Shown in pieces: positions 44,716 to 54,423 of a stretch of DNA of 64,000 bases. The translations under genes were made by a program, and so were the position numbers. The notes under the pieces were generated by a model. The model saw only the letters and a list, made by a program, of their open reading frames with translations. It searched no databases and was not told where the DNA came from. Every line of letters begins with the position of its first letter. Position 1 is the stretch's first letter. Origin of the DNA: Semisulcospira habei (lineage: Eukaryota > Mollusca > Gastropoda > Semisulcospiridae); assembly GCA_036245525.1 (NCBI GenBank), contig BTPG01000007.1:168932693-168996692 (forward strand), given 5' to 3'.

Positions 44716-44862
44716 CCCACTCATAGAAACTCTTGTCAAGGAACACGGCTATAAATAGGGGCAGCAAGAAGCAAAGAACCTCATGAGCCCCCGCAGATGA
44801 TGTTCGTTGCCTCTTGCAGTCGGGTTGTGTTCGCATTTTCCCCGCAGTGGAGTGGAAAATCG
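44712..44862. mobile_element. family B element, partial hairpin (B13b)
   Basis: TTAACCCACTC start, CAGCAAGAAGCAAAGAACCT, and a right side cut to GATGTTCGTTGCCTCTTGC. It follows the previous copy with one common TTAA. Confidence 0.7.
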
Positions 44863-44910
44863 CACTGGCTGTATCCCTCGATGTGCTAGCTGCGCTAGCA
44901 AATATAAAGG
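44862..44910. repeat. half of a family M palindrome (M2)
   Basis: CACTGGCTGTATCCCTCGAT, GCTAGCTGCGCTAGCAAATA: related to 54348-54423. Confidence 0.55.
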
Positions 44911-45112
44911 GGGGGGGTGGGGGGGGGGTGGAGGGAGGAGGAGGGGGGAGGAGGGGGAGGGGGCACGGGGGCAGGGGGGAGGGGACAGCCAGTATGAAGG
45001 GTTTTTTTTTTTTTAGCGCTAAGATTCAAAACACCACGTGGTCACGCGAACTACGCGTTAAAAAAAAGTCCAAACAGGTCTGTAAAAACGCTCGAATATG
45101 AAGATCTTTCCA
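44911..45112. other. poly-G/GGA stretch and poly-T
   Basis: G-rich low-complexity sequence at 44911-44990 and a T run at 45002-45014. Confidence 0.8.
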
Positions 45113-45182
45113 ACTGCAACGGATGTGCATAGATTCTCATGAGCCTCCGCAGACTGCACAAGTTTTGCAGGCTGTAGGGGTA
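45113..45182. repeat. decayed hairpin of family B (B14)
   Basis: CAACTGCAACGGATGTGCAT, AGATTCTCATGAGCCTCCGC; right arm lost. Confidence 0.6.
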
Positions 45183-45724
45183 ATGAGTATCATACGGGTT
45201 ATGTATAGGGCTGCATGTGATGGATACATGAGAAGGTTTCGCCTTTTCATGATTTGCATACAGCCATCAGTTATGAACACCATATCCTATGTTCATTATC
45301 CAATTACAAAGCGACGAGGGAGCACGCGTTGTGCCACAGACGCCTGCCTGAACATGTATAACGAGGATTATTGTATTCTTCGGGGGATACATGTATAATA
45401 TGTTCGAATTACAGTTGATACCTTTTCTTACATAGCAAATTCCCAGAGATAGACAACTCAACAGCGGGTTTTTGTTTTTCATTTAACTTTGTAACCTGTC
45501 TTTTGGTTTTCTGATTCGCTCGACAAAAGCAAAACAAAACGAAATTATCGCGAAGCCGTGTAACTGACCCTTTATACAACCGCTCATAATAAAATGCGCT
45601 GAATGGTGTGCACAATACTGACACTGGTAAAATGTAATCGTCATAATTGCCCTTCTGTTCCGTCGTCTCATTTCAACTACAACCAATGATCATTTCTAAC
45701 TTCCTCGGTGTGAGTGGTGTTTGT
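45183..45724. other. no gene recognised
   Basis: Nothing supported. Confidence 0.4.
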
Positions 45725-45852
45725 ACTCCCGTACCGTTTAGTCCCCAGACCTACTCTGGGAGTACGCCACAAGTACACTTCTGTTCAAATGAGATGCGGC
45801 GCATCTCATTTGAATAGAGGCGTACTTGTGGCGTATTCCTCAATAACTCCCA
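45725..45852. repeat. family E palindrome (E6)
   Basis: TACTCCCGTACCGTTTAGTC, GGGAGTACGCCACAAGTACA; CAAATGAGATGCGGCGCATC is the centre, facing ATAGAGGCGTACTTGTGGCG. Confidence 0.88.
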
Positions 45853-45964
45853 TTTGTGACATACACTATTACTGAACTAAAATGGCGTACATGCTATGTG
45901 GAATTCTCATGCATGAATGACACAAAAGCTCAGGGACACGTAAATGAAGTTTTTTTTACACAAA

Positions 45965-46034
45965 CCCGGCGAGCAAAAGGTCCTCAGGCCGACGTCTTTT
46001 AAGTTCGGCCCGAGGACCATTTGCTCACCGGACC
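45965..46034. repeat. family F palindrome, centre deleted (F4)
   Basis: CCCGGCGAGCAAAAGGTCCT and AGGACCATTTGCTCACCGG ends with a short centre (GCCGACGTCTTTTAAGTTCG). It lies just 3' of the potassium channel stop codon. Confidence 0.85.
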
Positions 46035-46045
46035 CCCTGCCAGCG

Positions 46046-47248
46046 TCACACGTGCACCAATATTCCATCGTCCAAATTTGGACTCTGGTCGTTCGTGACG
46101 TCGCCGTTAGGGCCAGGATACACGGCCGGCGACGTCAGAGCCACGTTCTCCCCCAGCGCTATCGCGACCTCATCCACCGGCGCTTTTGATGACGGGCGGC
46201 TGGAGCGTTTTCCTGAGGTCTCAGTGGATGTCTGGAAAGAGACGTCACTCCTACTCCCGTTGTTGTCGGTGAGTCCGTGTTGGCTTTCTTCGTCAACTGT
46301 GTGAGGCTCGTCCTCAGTAAGTCGTTCCATCTCCCTGTCTCTCCTGGCAAGACCGTACTGCACGTGTGTGTAGTAGAGCACAAAGTTGCTGACGATGATA
46401 GGAACAGTGAAAGCGATCATCAACAGCCCGGCCACAGCACAGCAAGAACCGATGACGTAGCCAGCAGCTGTCTGCGGGAACATGTCACCGTAACCTACCG
46501 TGGTCATGGTGACGACGCTCCACCAGAAGCCCACTGGGATGTTGGGGAAGCCGGTTCGCTCCTCCGCAAAGTGCATGAGAGTGGCGAACACGACCATGCC
46601 GATGAGTAGAAACACAAACATCAGCATCAGCTCGTTGAAGGACGCTTTGAGCGTGTACAGCAGAATCCATAAGCCAGGCACGTGACGGATCAACCGGAAG
46701 ATGCGACACAACCTGAGCATGCGCAGTATGAACATGAGGTCCATGACTGCCATACCCTCCCGCCTGACGGGGTCAAAGATGAGGAAAAGCAGCTCCACGT
46801 AGTCGGGCGAGATGGCCACAAAGTCGATGATGTTCTGGAAAGACCTGAGAAAGTTGATCTTGCTGGGCGAACACACAAACCTGGTGATGTACTCCAGCGT
46901 GAAGAAGATCAAGCAGCACATATCCATGATGAGCAGGGCAGGGTGAGGCAGGTCCTCCTGCTCCTGCACCTCCGGCACATCGTACACAATGTCACGCTCA
47001 CTTTGATTGCTATCAGTCCCATTGACCAAACCCTGCCCTCCATCAGCCGTAGAATTCCAGCTGCCTGTAGAGTTCCCTGCACTAACTGGCTTGGGCTTGT
47101 CGAAGTTCAGATCCTCGAGGTTGAAGAACTTGTAGACACTGGAGAAATATGGCACCTCCTCAGGCTTCACCCTGAACACCGGGTGCGTCTCCGCGCAGAA
47201 GGAGAAAATAGAGACGAAGACAAAAATGATGGACACCCACGCGTAGGC
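46046..47248 (-). CDS. exon 3 of the Kv3-type channel (S1 to C-terminus)
   Basis: 400 codons plus stop; acceptor TGTCCGCAG|GCC. Holds all six membrane segments, the pore loop and the cytosolic tail. Confidence 0.93.
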   Translation of the reverse strand, partial: AYAWVSIIFVFVSIFSFCAETHPVFRVKPEEVPYFSSVYKFFNLEDLNFDKPKPVSAGNSTGSWNSTADGGQGLVNGTDSNQSERDIVYDVPEVQEQEDLPHPALLIMDMCCLIFFTLEYITRFVCSPSKINFLRSFQNIIDFVAISPDYVELLFLIFDPVRREGMAVMDLMFILRMLRLCRIFRLIRHVPGLWILLYTLKASFNELMLMFVFLLIGMVVFATLMHFAEERTGFPNIPVGFWWSVVTMTTVGYGDMFPQTAAGYVIGSCCAVAGLLMIAFTVPIIVSNFVLYYTHVQYGLARRDREMERLTEDEPHTVDEESQHGLTDNNGSRSDVSFQTSTETSGKRSSRPSSKAPVDEVAIALGENVALTSPAVYPGPNGDVTNDQSPNLDDGILVHV

Positions 47249-49653
47249 CTGCGGACACGAAACATTCGTGTAAGTTACGTGTTTGAAAGGTAAGTTGCTT
47301 CAAAACGGTTAACACATTGAAAAAGCCACGCATAAATTGCTGCGGAAGTGTCGTATAACGGTGCTCCTGGCAACGCTATACGACATTTTCTCAGCTATTG
47401 ATGCAGGGCGCCCTGAATGAGTTAAATTTCACGCTGCTTAGCCCCGTGTCTACTGCTGACGACACCGCTGGGTGGAAAAGCCGCGTAGTTACCCCACAAA
47501 GAGGTATCGTCAGTAGCAGTCGCGGGGTTAGATAATGATTGTCGATCAATTTTTGCTAAAACGAGGTACATTAATAATTTAAGCAGTCTACACTAAGCCG
47601 GTTACAGCATATGAACACAAACTGAAGCTAGGCAGCTCGCCTGGCGCTACTCTCTGGTGACTTTGCTTCCCTGGTGAACTCATTGAGCCCGACGGCCGTA
47701 TTTTCCCAATTTGGGAGGCGTCATCTAATGACTATGCGCCAGCTGCAAGAGATGGATCGACCATGATAATTCAAGGGCAGTGCCAGATTAGCTTGGCGCC
47801 TGAAGGCGCCAAGCTTATCTGGCACTGCCCTTGAATTATCATGGTCGACCCATCTCCTGCTGTAGTGCGTCAGGCAGCCAGATGATTTCCCCTGGGAAGA
47901 CAGTGTAGTGATGAGAGCCTAAATTTATCCTCCGTCACCAACACGCCCACGCCCACACCATCCTCCCAACTCCCTCAACAAAAAGCGCAAAACGTCACTC
48001 CCTGTCGATCGCCACTGTCACCACCACCAATAGAACCACAAGTGCCTCAAAATAATGGGAACAAGAACCTGAATCCCGTACCGTTGCGGAAGTAATTTCC
48101 AGACAATCTCACTCGAAAGTACGCCAAAGGTACACTTTTATTCAAAGAAGTTGCTAAACCACATGTGCACTTCTATTCAAATGAGATGAGTGGGTCTATC
48201 TGAGGATTACTCCCGCAAACCGTAGGGGTCAAACCCCCCCGACTTGCCTTAGCAGCACGCGAGGACGCGGGATCCTGAAGGAACCTCCAGATGGCGGCCC
48301 TGAATCGTCCCCAGCATGACGAGCTTTTCGCCTTCATCATGTCCACGTTTTGCGTCGTGGAGAACTTTCTGTCGTACTCCAGCTTCTCCAGCGAACGACT
48401 CTGCGTCTTCCACGTGTTGTACTGCGTCCAGCAACACCGCTCGATGTCCAGTTCGTCTATTCCCCAAAACTCCAGCTCCGTCTGAAGTGCGGGGCCACAC
48501 ATCGTTGTAGGAACGTGTAGTTCCCCAGTGCGGAGATAGTTGAGCACCGCCCCAAAAGCTGTAGCGTCACGGTCGAAAAAGTAGTCCCCGTGCGCAGGCC
48601 GGAAGTAAGCTCTCATTTTGTCGTCATCCGCAAAGAAAGAACTCTTGAATCGCTTCAGCGTTGCCCGGTGGGTTTCGAACACTTGCCCACCCACGTTGAA
48701 GATGACTGTCGGTTTGGGACCTCGTAGTCGTCTGAGTTTCTTGTTGTTGTTCGTCAAAGCCGAGCTGAGGGAAGTTCTTGACCCGTCCGGGGCGGTCACG
48801 CCACCCAGCTTGACGTAAGACAGCTGGCACGTGCAGACGCTGTTCTGGTACTCATTGTGACCATCCTGGTTCTGGGGCCCTGATGAGTTCTGGTTATTAT
48901 CCGTGTTCCCGGGCACCGTCAGAGCATTGTTCGAACACCTGAAGTGAGAAAACAGAGTAAACAAACTCGACGAATACAGATGATACAGGGGGAGGGAATC
49001 GCAGACTTCCTGCAAAGCGCCACCCCTCCCCACTCCCCTCAGCCACGCCTTTGTGCGGATACGGATAAAAGTGCTACACGCATATGACAGCTCGCGAATA
49101 GCCTATTTCGCCACAAATGTCAGCAGGACATGAAAGATGGTCAATGATATTGAATCTTATGGCTTTGGGCTGAAAGGTCCAAGGTGAAAACCCAGCAAAG
49201 ATATATTGATCTTCATGAATAAAACCATCTCACCTTTGACTCCCAGAACTAAGTGACCCATTCAAAGTCGTTTTTATTTTGATAGAAAAAGGTGTTGGTT
49301 AAATATGTTCTTGAGAGATGTAAGAAACGCAAGGTCGTGAATTTACGTCGTAGTGAACATACGTTGTTCGGAAACCAGAGGTAGGTCAAAGTTAAACGTG
49401 TTTTGACTACGACAGTGGGTTAAAAGCCCGGACAAACGTGCGATATCGCACGTTTGTCCGGGGTTTTTAACCCACTGATCGCAGCGAAACACGCGCAGTT
49501 TTGGACCTAGCTTCTTCTGTTATATGGATATCGACTATTTGCATAGAACAGTCTTTACCTGCAGTAGGGCGCGTGGTGTACGAAACTGGTCGTCGTGCTG
49601 TTCGTGGTGGAGATGTTGGGGTCGTCGTCCTCGTCGTCCTGCTGTTCGGCCAT
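46046..49653 (-). CDS. voltage-gated K+ channel, Shaw/Kv3 type, three exons, 662 aa
   Basis: Exons on the minus strand: 49653-49559, 48938-48248 and 47248-46046; codon phase agrees at both junctions. Start ATG has a good context (CCATGG) and gives an acidic Thr/Asn-rich N-terminus (MAEQQDDEDDD). The T1 tetramerisation domain lies at about 107-204, with the zinc motif HX5CX20CC of non-Shaker Kv channels. SSRAAK precedes S1 (267-285). The S1-S2 loop has four sequons (321-343). S4 at about 434-451 has Arg at every third position. The filter TMTTVGYGD is at 509-517. S6 carries TVPIIV where Shaw channels usually have PVPVIV. The tail is Ser/Thr-rich. It should form tetrameric delayed rectifier-type channels in the plasma membrane. 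Confidence 0.92.
47309..47425. mobile_element. TTAA palindrome-like element, family H
   Basis: TTAACACATTGAAAAAGCC start, CCCTGAATGAGTTAA end, inner GTGTCGTATAACGG facing CGCTATACGACA. In intron 2 of the channel gene. Single copy seen. Confidence 0.75.
47438..47531. mobile_element. TTAA palindrome, family G, decayed (G2)
   Basis: TTAGCCCCGTGTCTACTGCT and AGTAGCAGTCGCGGGGTTAG ends; the centre is diverged compared with 39152-39253. In intron 2 of the channel gene. Confidence 0.85.
47676..47889. mobile_element. family A palindrome, TTAA ends decayed (A19)
   Basis: GAACTCATTGAGCCCGACGG start; arms AATTCAAGGGCAGTGCCAG and complement; centre GGCGCCTGAAGGCGCC; tag on the left. In intron 2 of the channel gene. 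Confidence 0.9.
48075..48225. repeat. decayed family E palindrome (E7)
   Basis: TCCCGTACCGTTGCGGAAGT, AAGTACGCCAAAGGTACACT, then GTGCACTTCTATTCAAATGA and GAGTGGGTCTATCTG. It ends about 20 bp from the exon 2 donor of the channel gene. Confidence 0.75.
48246..48247 (-). other. GC splice donor (GC-AG intron)
   Basis: The exon 2 end reads GCTAAG|GCAAGTC. Apart from the C at +2 it is a consensus-perfect donor, as is usual for GC-AG introns. No GT donor nearby would keep the RAAK-to-S1 frame. Confidence 0.8.
48248..48938 (-). CDS. exon 2 of the Kv3-type channel (T1 domain)
   Basis: One base plus 230 codons. Acceptor TTCTCACTTCAG|G. Holds the T1 domain (PKPTVIFNVGGQVFETH) and the linker to S1. Confidence 0.92.
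49148..49196. repeat. remnant of a family C palindrome (C14)
   Basis: TCTTATGGCTTTGGGCTGAA, AGGTCCAAGG; in intron 1 of the channel gene. Confidence 0.5.
49366..49518. repeat. palindrome, family I (I2)
   Basis: Inner arms GGGTTAAAAGCCCGGACAAA and GTTTGTCCGGGGTTTTTAAC meet at CGTGCGATATCGCACG; outer parts ACGTGTTTTGACTACG and CAGCGAAACACGCG. In intron 1 of the channel gene. Confidence 0.9.
49559..49653 (-). CDS. exon 1 of the Kv3-type channel
   Basis: 31 codons plus AG, ending at TACTGCAG|GTAAAG. The reading frame was chosen because only it joins exon 2 in phase (split Arg codon). Whether this is the only first exon is not shown. Confidence 0.7.
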
Positions 49654-49797
49654 GGAGGCCGCAGTGGGGGCGCGTTGGCCGTTGTGGTGGCGCCGCCCGT
49701 GGTGGTTCCAATCCCCACTGCTCTGGGGAAAGGATGGACGTCTCTGAAAAATAGACGCACGATAAGGTATGGTAAGGTAAGTACTGGTAAGGTATGG

Positions 49798-50012
49798 TTA
49801 ACTCCTTACGCTCTGAGGACGAAATGGCCATTTTTTGTAGGTATCCTCTGAGGTCTATATCACAGTTCTGGAGACAGATCACCATGACATATCAAGGTTG
49901 GTGTCAGAATAGCTTGGCGCCTAGAGGCGCCAAGATATTCTGACACCAAACTTGAAAAATTATCATGGTCGATCCAGATCCTGATGTAGGCTTTCATGGC
50001 TTTATGGGTTAA
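49798..50012. mobile_element. TTAA palindrome, family A second subfamily (A20)
   Basis: TTAACTCCTTACGCTCTGAG start, GGCTTTATGGGTTAA end, centre GGCGCCTAGAGGCGCC, tag on the left. Near the 5' end of the channel gene. Confidence 0.9.
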
Positions 50013-50571
50013 GGCAGGTCGGATGGCTCTGCACAGCGGCGACACGTTTCCTCTGGAGAAGGAAGCCCAAATTTCCACAAATGGGACAATATAGTTGAAA
50101 ACCGTAATGCATTGTTACAGTAGAGAACAAAACAGAAAAGAAGAGAAAATTGGAAAGCCAGTGAAATGTACAAAATAAAAATCTTACCATCACAAACATC
50201 ATGATGATGATTTTGCGTAAATATCATTCCCAGGTGACAAAACACACGAGATTCGACAATGTTAACACAGAGCCACTAACACAGTCTTGATGCGAATGAA
50301 TGGCTTCTAATCGAGTCACGATAGAGAACACAGTATGCACTGAGCATGTACGAGCAGTCCTTTTGACCATTCAGCTTTTAAAATAGCGATATACATTACT
50401 GTATATGGCAGTTGGTATTGCACGCAGTTGGTATTATCACTATGTACATATGCATGCAACAGTCCACAATATACCATACGGTATATGGCACTTGGTGTTC
50501 CACCTAAAAGTCGTTGTATCACTCAATACATTCGCAATCCTTTTGACTAATCAATTTGAAATACAGCGATA
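50013..50571. other. no gene recognised
   Basis: Around 50385-50500 a diverged pair GCAGTTGGTATTGCACGC and TATGGCACTTGGTGTTCCAC suggests a short duplication. No coding region. Confidence 0.4.
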
Positions 50572-50690
<119 letters not shown>

Positions 50691-50817
50691 TATTCCACCC
50701 AATAGGCGGGATACATCACTCAATATAACACTGCAGTCACATTCATATACACCGCTGCCTCTTTTCGTTTTACAGCCGATATATGAGCAGAGGCGTAAAA
50801 TGTGCTAGTTTCTGTAC

Positions 50818-50885
50818 CAACAAGAGACATAGATTCTCATGGGTCCCTGCAATGCAGGGGCTCATGAGAGTCTATGCTTCGAAGA
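50818..50885. repeat. hairpin of family B (B15)
   Basis: ACAAGAGACATAGATTCTCA facing CTCATGAGAGTCTATGCTTC around CCTGCAATGCAGG. Confidence 0.85.
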
Positions 50886-51391
50886 CGGAAATGGCCGTCC
50901 AGACAGACGCTGGCTGAAAGTCTCTGACGACATTGACCGTTCGAAAATTCACAACAAACAAAATTCCGCGTGGCTGTCCGGTGTCTCCTAGCAATATGTG
51001 CGTCTTGTCTATCACAGACTGTCTTGAACGCCCACTACCGCCTTAACTGTTCAACACACTTCTGTAGCAGATAGTTTCAAAACGCTTACACACAGGTCTA
51101 GCTATGGTTCATTTAGACACAGGACAATCCAGTTCAGCACACGTCGCCTTTATATCAAGTAACATGACAATGACTCCACTCCGTTCTAGAAATACAACGT
51201 TATCAGTGCGAGAAACAGCTAAAAATAGACTGACACGCTAACGGCAACGCAGAGCAAATAAGTGCGATTACGCGTGTGCTTTTGCTGCGTGTTCAAACTA
51301 CTGTTAAACATCATTAGGTGTGTCGACAAGGCACAACAAACACAACTGGTGCTGAAATGCGTCTTCAGATTTATGCGTAATCAGTGGTACT
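50886..51391. other. no gene recognised
   Basis: Nothing supported. Confidence 0.4.
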
Positions 51392-51507
51392 TTAACCTTT
51401 TGGCTGTCGGTTGCGGTTTCGGTCGCGATCATTCCTGCAGGATGTCAGGATGTTATTCTTGCAGGAATCATCGCGACACAAACCGCTACCGACAGCCAAA
51501 GGGTTAA
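51392..51507. mobile_element. TTAA palindrome, family D, long centre (D7)
   Basis: TTAACCTTTTGGCTGTCGG start, GACAGCCAAAGGGTTAA end. The centre is longer than usual: CATTCCTGCAGGATGTCAGG then ATGTTATTCTTGCAGGAATC. The copy at 53644-53760 also has a long centre. Confidence 0.93.
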
Positions 51508-51834
51508 AACGAACTCTTCCTGTTGAATTAAACGTGAAATTTGGCTTGCAAAAGCAAATGCATGCTTACGCGTCCGGTTAGTAAATAATGATTAACATTC
51601 CACAATCCAAACGACATCGTTACACATCGATACACTATCTCAGTGATAAAACCGTAGCTGCGTTTGTAAAAGTCTTTTCTAAGCGTGTATTTTTCCCTTT
51701 TTCTGGGATTTCTTCTCTTCGTAGGTTTAGAAGCTACGCACTAGGCTTGGCATGGCCTGCGATGTCTCGTACACAACATGTACAGTAACCAAATCCTCCA
51801 GCGCAGTATAGAAATGTGTACGCCGATCCCTCGT
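51508..51834. other. no gene recognised
   Basis: Nothing supported. Confidence 0.4.
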
Positions 51835-51892
51835 TCTGGGACCTTATAAGGCTTGGCTGCCGTTAGGGTTAAATTTCCAGCCAGGCACACAA
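51835..51892. repeat. decayed family C palindrome (C15)
   Basis: GGGACCTTATAAGGCTTGGC, GCCGTTAGGGTTAAATTTCC, AGCCAGGCACAC. Confidence 0.5.
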
Positions 51893-52123
51893 CTTCGCGA
51901 CACGATCATATTCAAAACTCGCTCAAGTCAGAAACGAGGGTGTGCATTAATGCATACGAATCACACACAGCTCACGCAAAATGTAACTTACGCAATGCTA
52001 TCTCAATTGTCAACTTTGCAAACTGTCAATGAAAAATTCTACTGTTACAGCTATCTGGACAAAACTGACGCCAGAAATACGGAAACACTGGCAACTGTGT
52101 ACTAAAAACGTTACATTAGCCTA

Positions 52124-52308
52124 TTAGCTCCTTCCCGACTGGGACACAGCGACCACCAGCCGTAAGAAAGAGGTATAGATCCTCATGAGCCCCCGCGACA
52201 GCGGGGGCTCATGAGGATCTATACCTCTTGCTGGCTTCATTCGCCCGCGCTGCGTCTGCAACGGTTTCAGTAATTTCAAGCCACTGCTACTAGCAGCGAA
52301 AGGGTTAG
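52124..52308. mobile_element. TTAA element, family B (B16)
   Basis: TTAGCTCCTTCCCGACTGGG start and GCGAAAGGGTTAG end. Hairpin AAGAGGTATAGATCCTCATG and its complement are perfect around GCCCCCGCGACAGCGGGGGC. Confidence 0.92.
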
Positions 52309-52573
52309 TCTACATAATTATTGGCTCATGAGGATCTATAGCAAAACCGAAAGAAGAATTAACCTCACGGAAACACAACACATTTTCCAACATCAGCGCT
52401 CTGCCGCGAGACAAGAACACACTTGCGCTGTTTGCAAACACAATTCCAAAAACCCTCTCGGGGGACATTCTGTTGCATGACCCCGGGTCGCCATGTTGCC
52501 ATCCAGCCAAATTTCATACGACATCTAAACCGGCATAGCCAAAAAGCTGCGCAGACTTCGGCCAGTCTTTTTT

Positions 52574-52624
52574 ATATGCAAGAAGCATAGATTTAAATGT
52601 GCCCCTGCAGTCGCGATGCTCCCA
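52574..52624. repeat. left half of a family B hairpin (B18)
   Basis: TATGCAAGAAGCATAGATTT, GTGCCCCTGCAGTCGCGATG; right arm mostly lost. Confidence 0.6.
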
Positions 52625-52649
52625 TCTCGGCCAATTTATGGGACATATT

Positions 52650-52867
52650 TTAACCCTTTCACTGACGGCAGTGGACATAGGTTGTCTCGCCGACATCTTT
52701 GTTATTTCAATGCGAAAGAGACCAAGGCGTCAAAATAACATGGATACAAAGTGGTTTCCGAAAGAGGCATAGATCCTCATTAGCCCTCGCAACTGCGGGG
52801 GCTCATGAGGATCTATGTCTCTTGGCTTTAGGTAGTGATCGTTATGCTCCGGCAGTACTGGGGTTAA
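52650..52867. mobile_element. TTAA element, family B (B17)
   Basis: TTAACCCTTTCACTGACGGC start, CAGTACTGGGGTTAA end. Hairpin GAAAGAGGCATAGATCCTCA facing TGAGGATCTATGTCTCTTGG. Confidence 0.92.
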
Positions 52868-52934
52868 ACAGCCTTCATCATATAAAGGAATGTCAGCATA
52901 GACCTCGCCCGTTTATCACCCTGACACTTTTACA

Positions 52935-53005
52935 TCTATAAAAGGCATAGGAGCACATGAGCTCCTGCAGCCGCACGGGCTCATGAGAATATAGGACTGT
53001 AGATC
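52935..53005. repeat. decayed hairpin of family B (B19)
   Basis: TATAAAAGGCATAGGAGCAC, GAGCTCCTGCAGCCGCACGG, GCTCATGAGAATATAGG. Confidence 0.65.
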
Positions 53006-53087
53006 TTCAGTAGGAATTGATATCTGTAAGACGGAGTGAGGCTGAAGCGTCGTGCTGTGTGCGAGACTGTGGCCGAGATATTCTCTG

Positions 53088-53158
53088 CTGCAAGAGACAT
53101 AGATTCTCATGAGCCTCTGCATTCGCAGAGGCTTGTGAGAATCTATGCCTCTTGCTGC
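53088..53158. repeat. hairpin of family B (B20)
   Basis: TGCTGCAAGAGACATAGATT and AATCTATGCCTCTTGCTGCA; centre GCCTCTGCATTCGCAGAGGC. Confidence 0.9.
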
Positions 53159-53643
53159 ACCAAATCGGCTTCAGCTGCTCCTAAAAACTGTGAGTGTTAT
53201 GTTTGGCCGAGCGTACATGCTTAGCAAGAAATAACGCAGTCAATTTGTACTTTTGCGAACGCAGACCGAGCGGGCAATAATTTACTAATTAGAACTCCTA
53301 CACAGTGGCGCGGGGATGCGGGGGATCAGGGGGAAAGCGGTCGCTCCCCTTGGGAAAAGAAGAGGAAGCGGGACTGAGTATCTTTTCAGCCAGTGTAGAT
53401 ATAGAGGGGTTATGTTTCTCGACCCACCCGATGCCCCCCCCCCCCCCCCCTTCCACCCCCTTTTACCCAGCATTTGATTTTTCCGCCGGTGTACAGGGGT
53501 TGTGTTTCACGTGCCCCCTCCTGCCTCCTCTGACCCCGCAACCACACACCAAACCTCCATCGTTTGATGCTTCGACCAGCGGAGACGTGTTTTGCTTAAC
53601 ACCACGTCCTCCCCCCCCCCCACCTCAACCCCCAGTAAAAAGG
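53159..53643. other. no gene; poly-C stretches
   Basis: C runs at 53436-53450 and 53611-53620. No coding region supported. Confidence 0.45.
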
Positions 53644-53760
53644 TTAACCCTTTGGCTGTCGCTGGCGGCTTTTGTCGCGAGGATTGCTGCCGGAATAACA
53701 ACCTGACATCCTGTCGGAATCCTCGCGACAAAAGCCTCCAGCGACATCCAAAGGGCTAAA
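53644..53760. mobile_element. TTAA palindrome, family D, long centre (D8)
   Basis: TTAACCCTTTGGCTGTCGC start, GACATCCAAAGGGCTAA end; arms CTTTTGTCGCGAGGATT and AATCCTCGCGACAAAAG. Confidence 0.93.
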
Positions 53761-53829
53761 CACTATTTCAAACTAGACCTGCAGACGGAACTTTTAAAGA
53801 AAAGCGCTTACAATGGCCAAGTACAAGGC

Positions 53830-53950
53830 AGCTTATTAAATTTTCAAGTTAATAACTCTCTTCAAAATAGACACGTAGACAAAAAAATAATAAACTGTGT
53901 TGTATTTTGCCTTTCCAAGCGTGTTTCTTTCTTTGTTGAAAGTCACCATG
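53830..53950. repeat. fragments of the Penelope-unit tail
   Basis: CTTCAAAATAGACACG and CCAAGCGTGTTTCTTTCTTT match parts of 55940-56030 in different orientations, so this is a rearranged remnant. Confidence 0.4.
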
Positions 53951-54137
53951 CAGCACATATATACATTTTGAGGTTAGAAATATGGGACAGGCACTGAAGA
54001 GAAGAATGCAAGTCAAAAATAGCCAGAGAGAGGGGGCGAAGAACAGGCTATGGTAGAGAAATTTGATTTTCGCTTTAAGCAGTTTACAGACTCAGATTCA
54101 CAAACTTTGCGTATCATAACTTTTATTAAACTATATC

Positions 54138-54351
54138 GTAACCCTTTCAGCCCCAAGGTCCCAATTCTCAAATTTTGGAGGTGTTGCCTAATGACTACGT
54201 ACCGATTGCAGGAGATGGATTGAACATGATAATTCAAGGGTAGTGCCAGATTAGCTTGGCGCCTTCAGGCGCCAAGCTAATCTGGCACTACCCTTGAATT
54301 ATCATGTTCAATCCATCTCCTGCTGTAGGGACTCGGGGCTAAATGGGCTAA
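54138..54351. mobile_element. TTAA palindrome, family A (A21)
   Basis: GTAACCCTTTCAGCCCC start, GGGGCTAAATGGGCTAA end; very regular arms to GGCGCCTTCAGGCGCC; tag on the left. Confidence 0.93.
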
Positions 54352-54423
54352 CTCACATTGGCTGTCTCCCTTGATTTGCTATCGCTGATTAGCGGTAGCA
54401 CTCGAGGAAGACACCCAGTGTAA
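54348..54423. mobile_element. palindrome, family M (M1)
   Basis: CTAACTCACATTGGCTGTCT and GACACCCAGTGTAA ends; GATTTGCTATCGCTGATTAG and CGGTAGCACTCGAGG in the centre. It shares CTAA with the preceding family A element. Confidence 0.75.

Noticed and set aside
46277..47293. Plus-strand open frames of 110 and 203 codons
   Set aside because: Antisense shadows of the channel exon; the minus strand has the full K+ channel signature.
49467..49885. Two longer minus-strand frames as alternative first exon of the channel
   Set aside because: Neither joins exon 2 in phase at the 49559 donor; only the frame starting at 49653 does.
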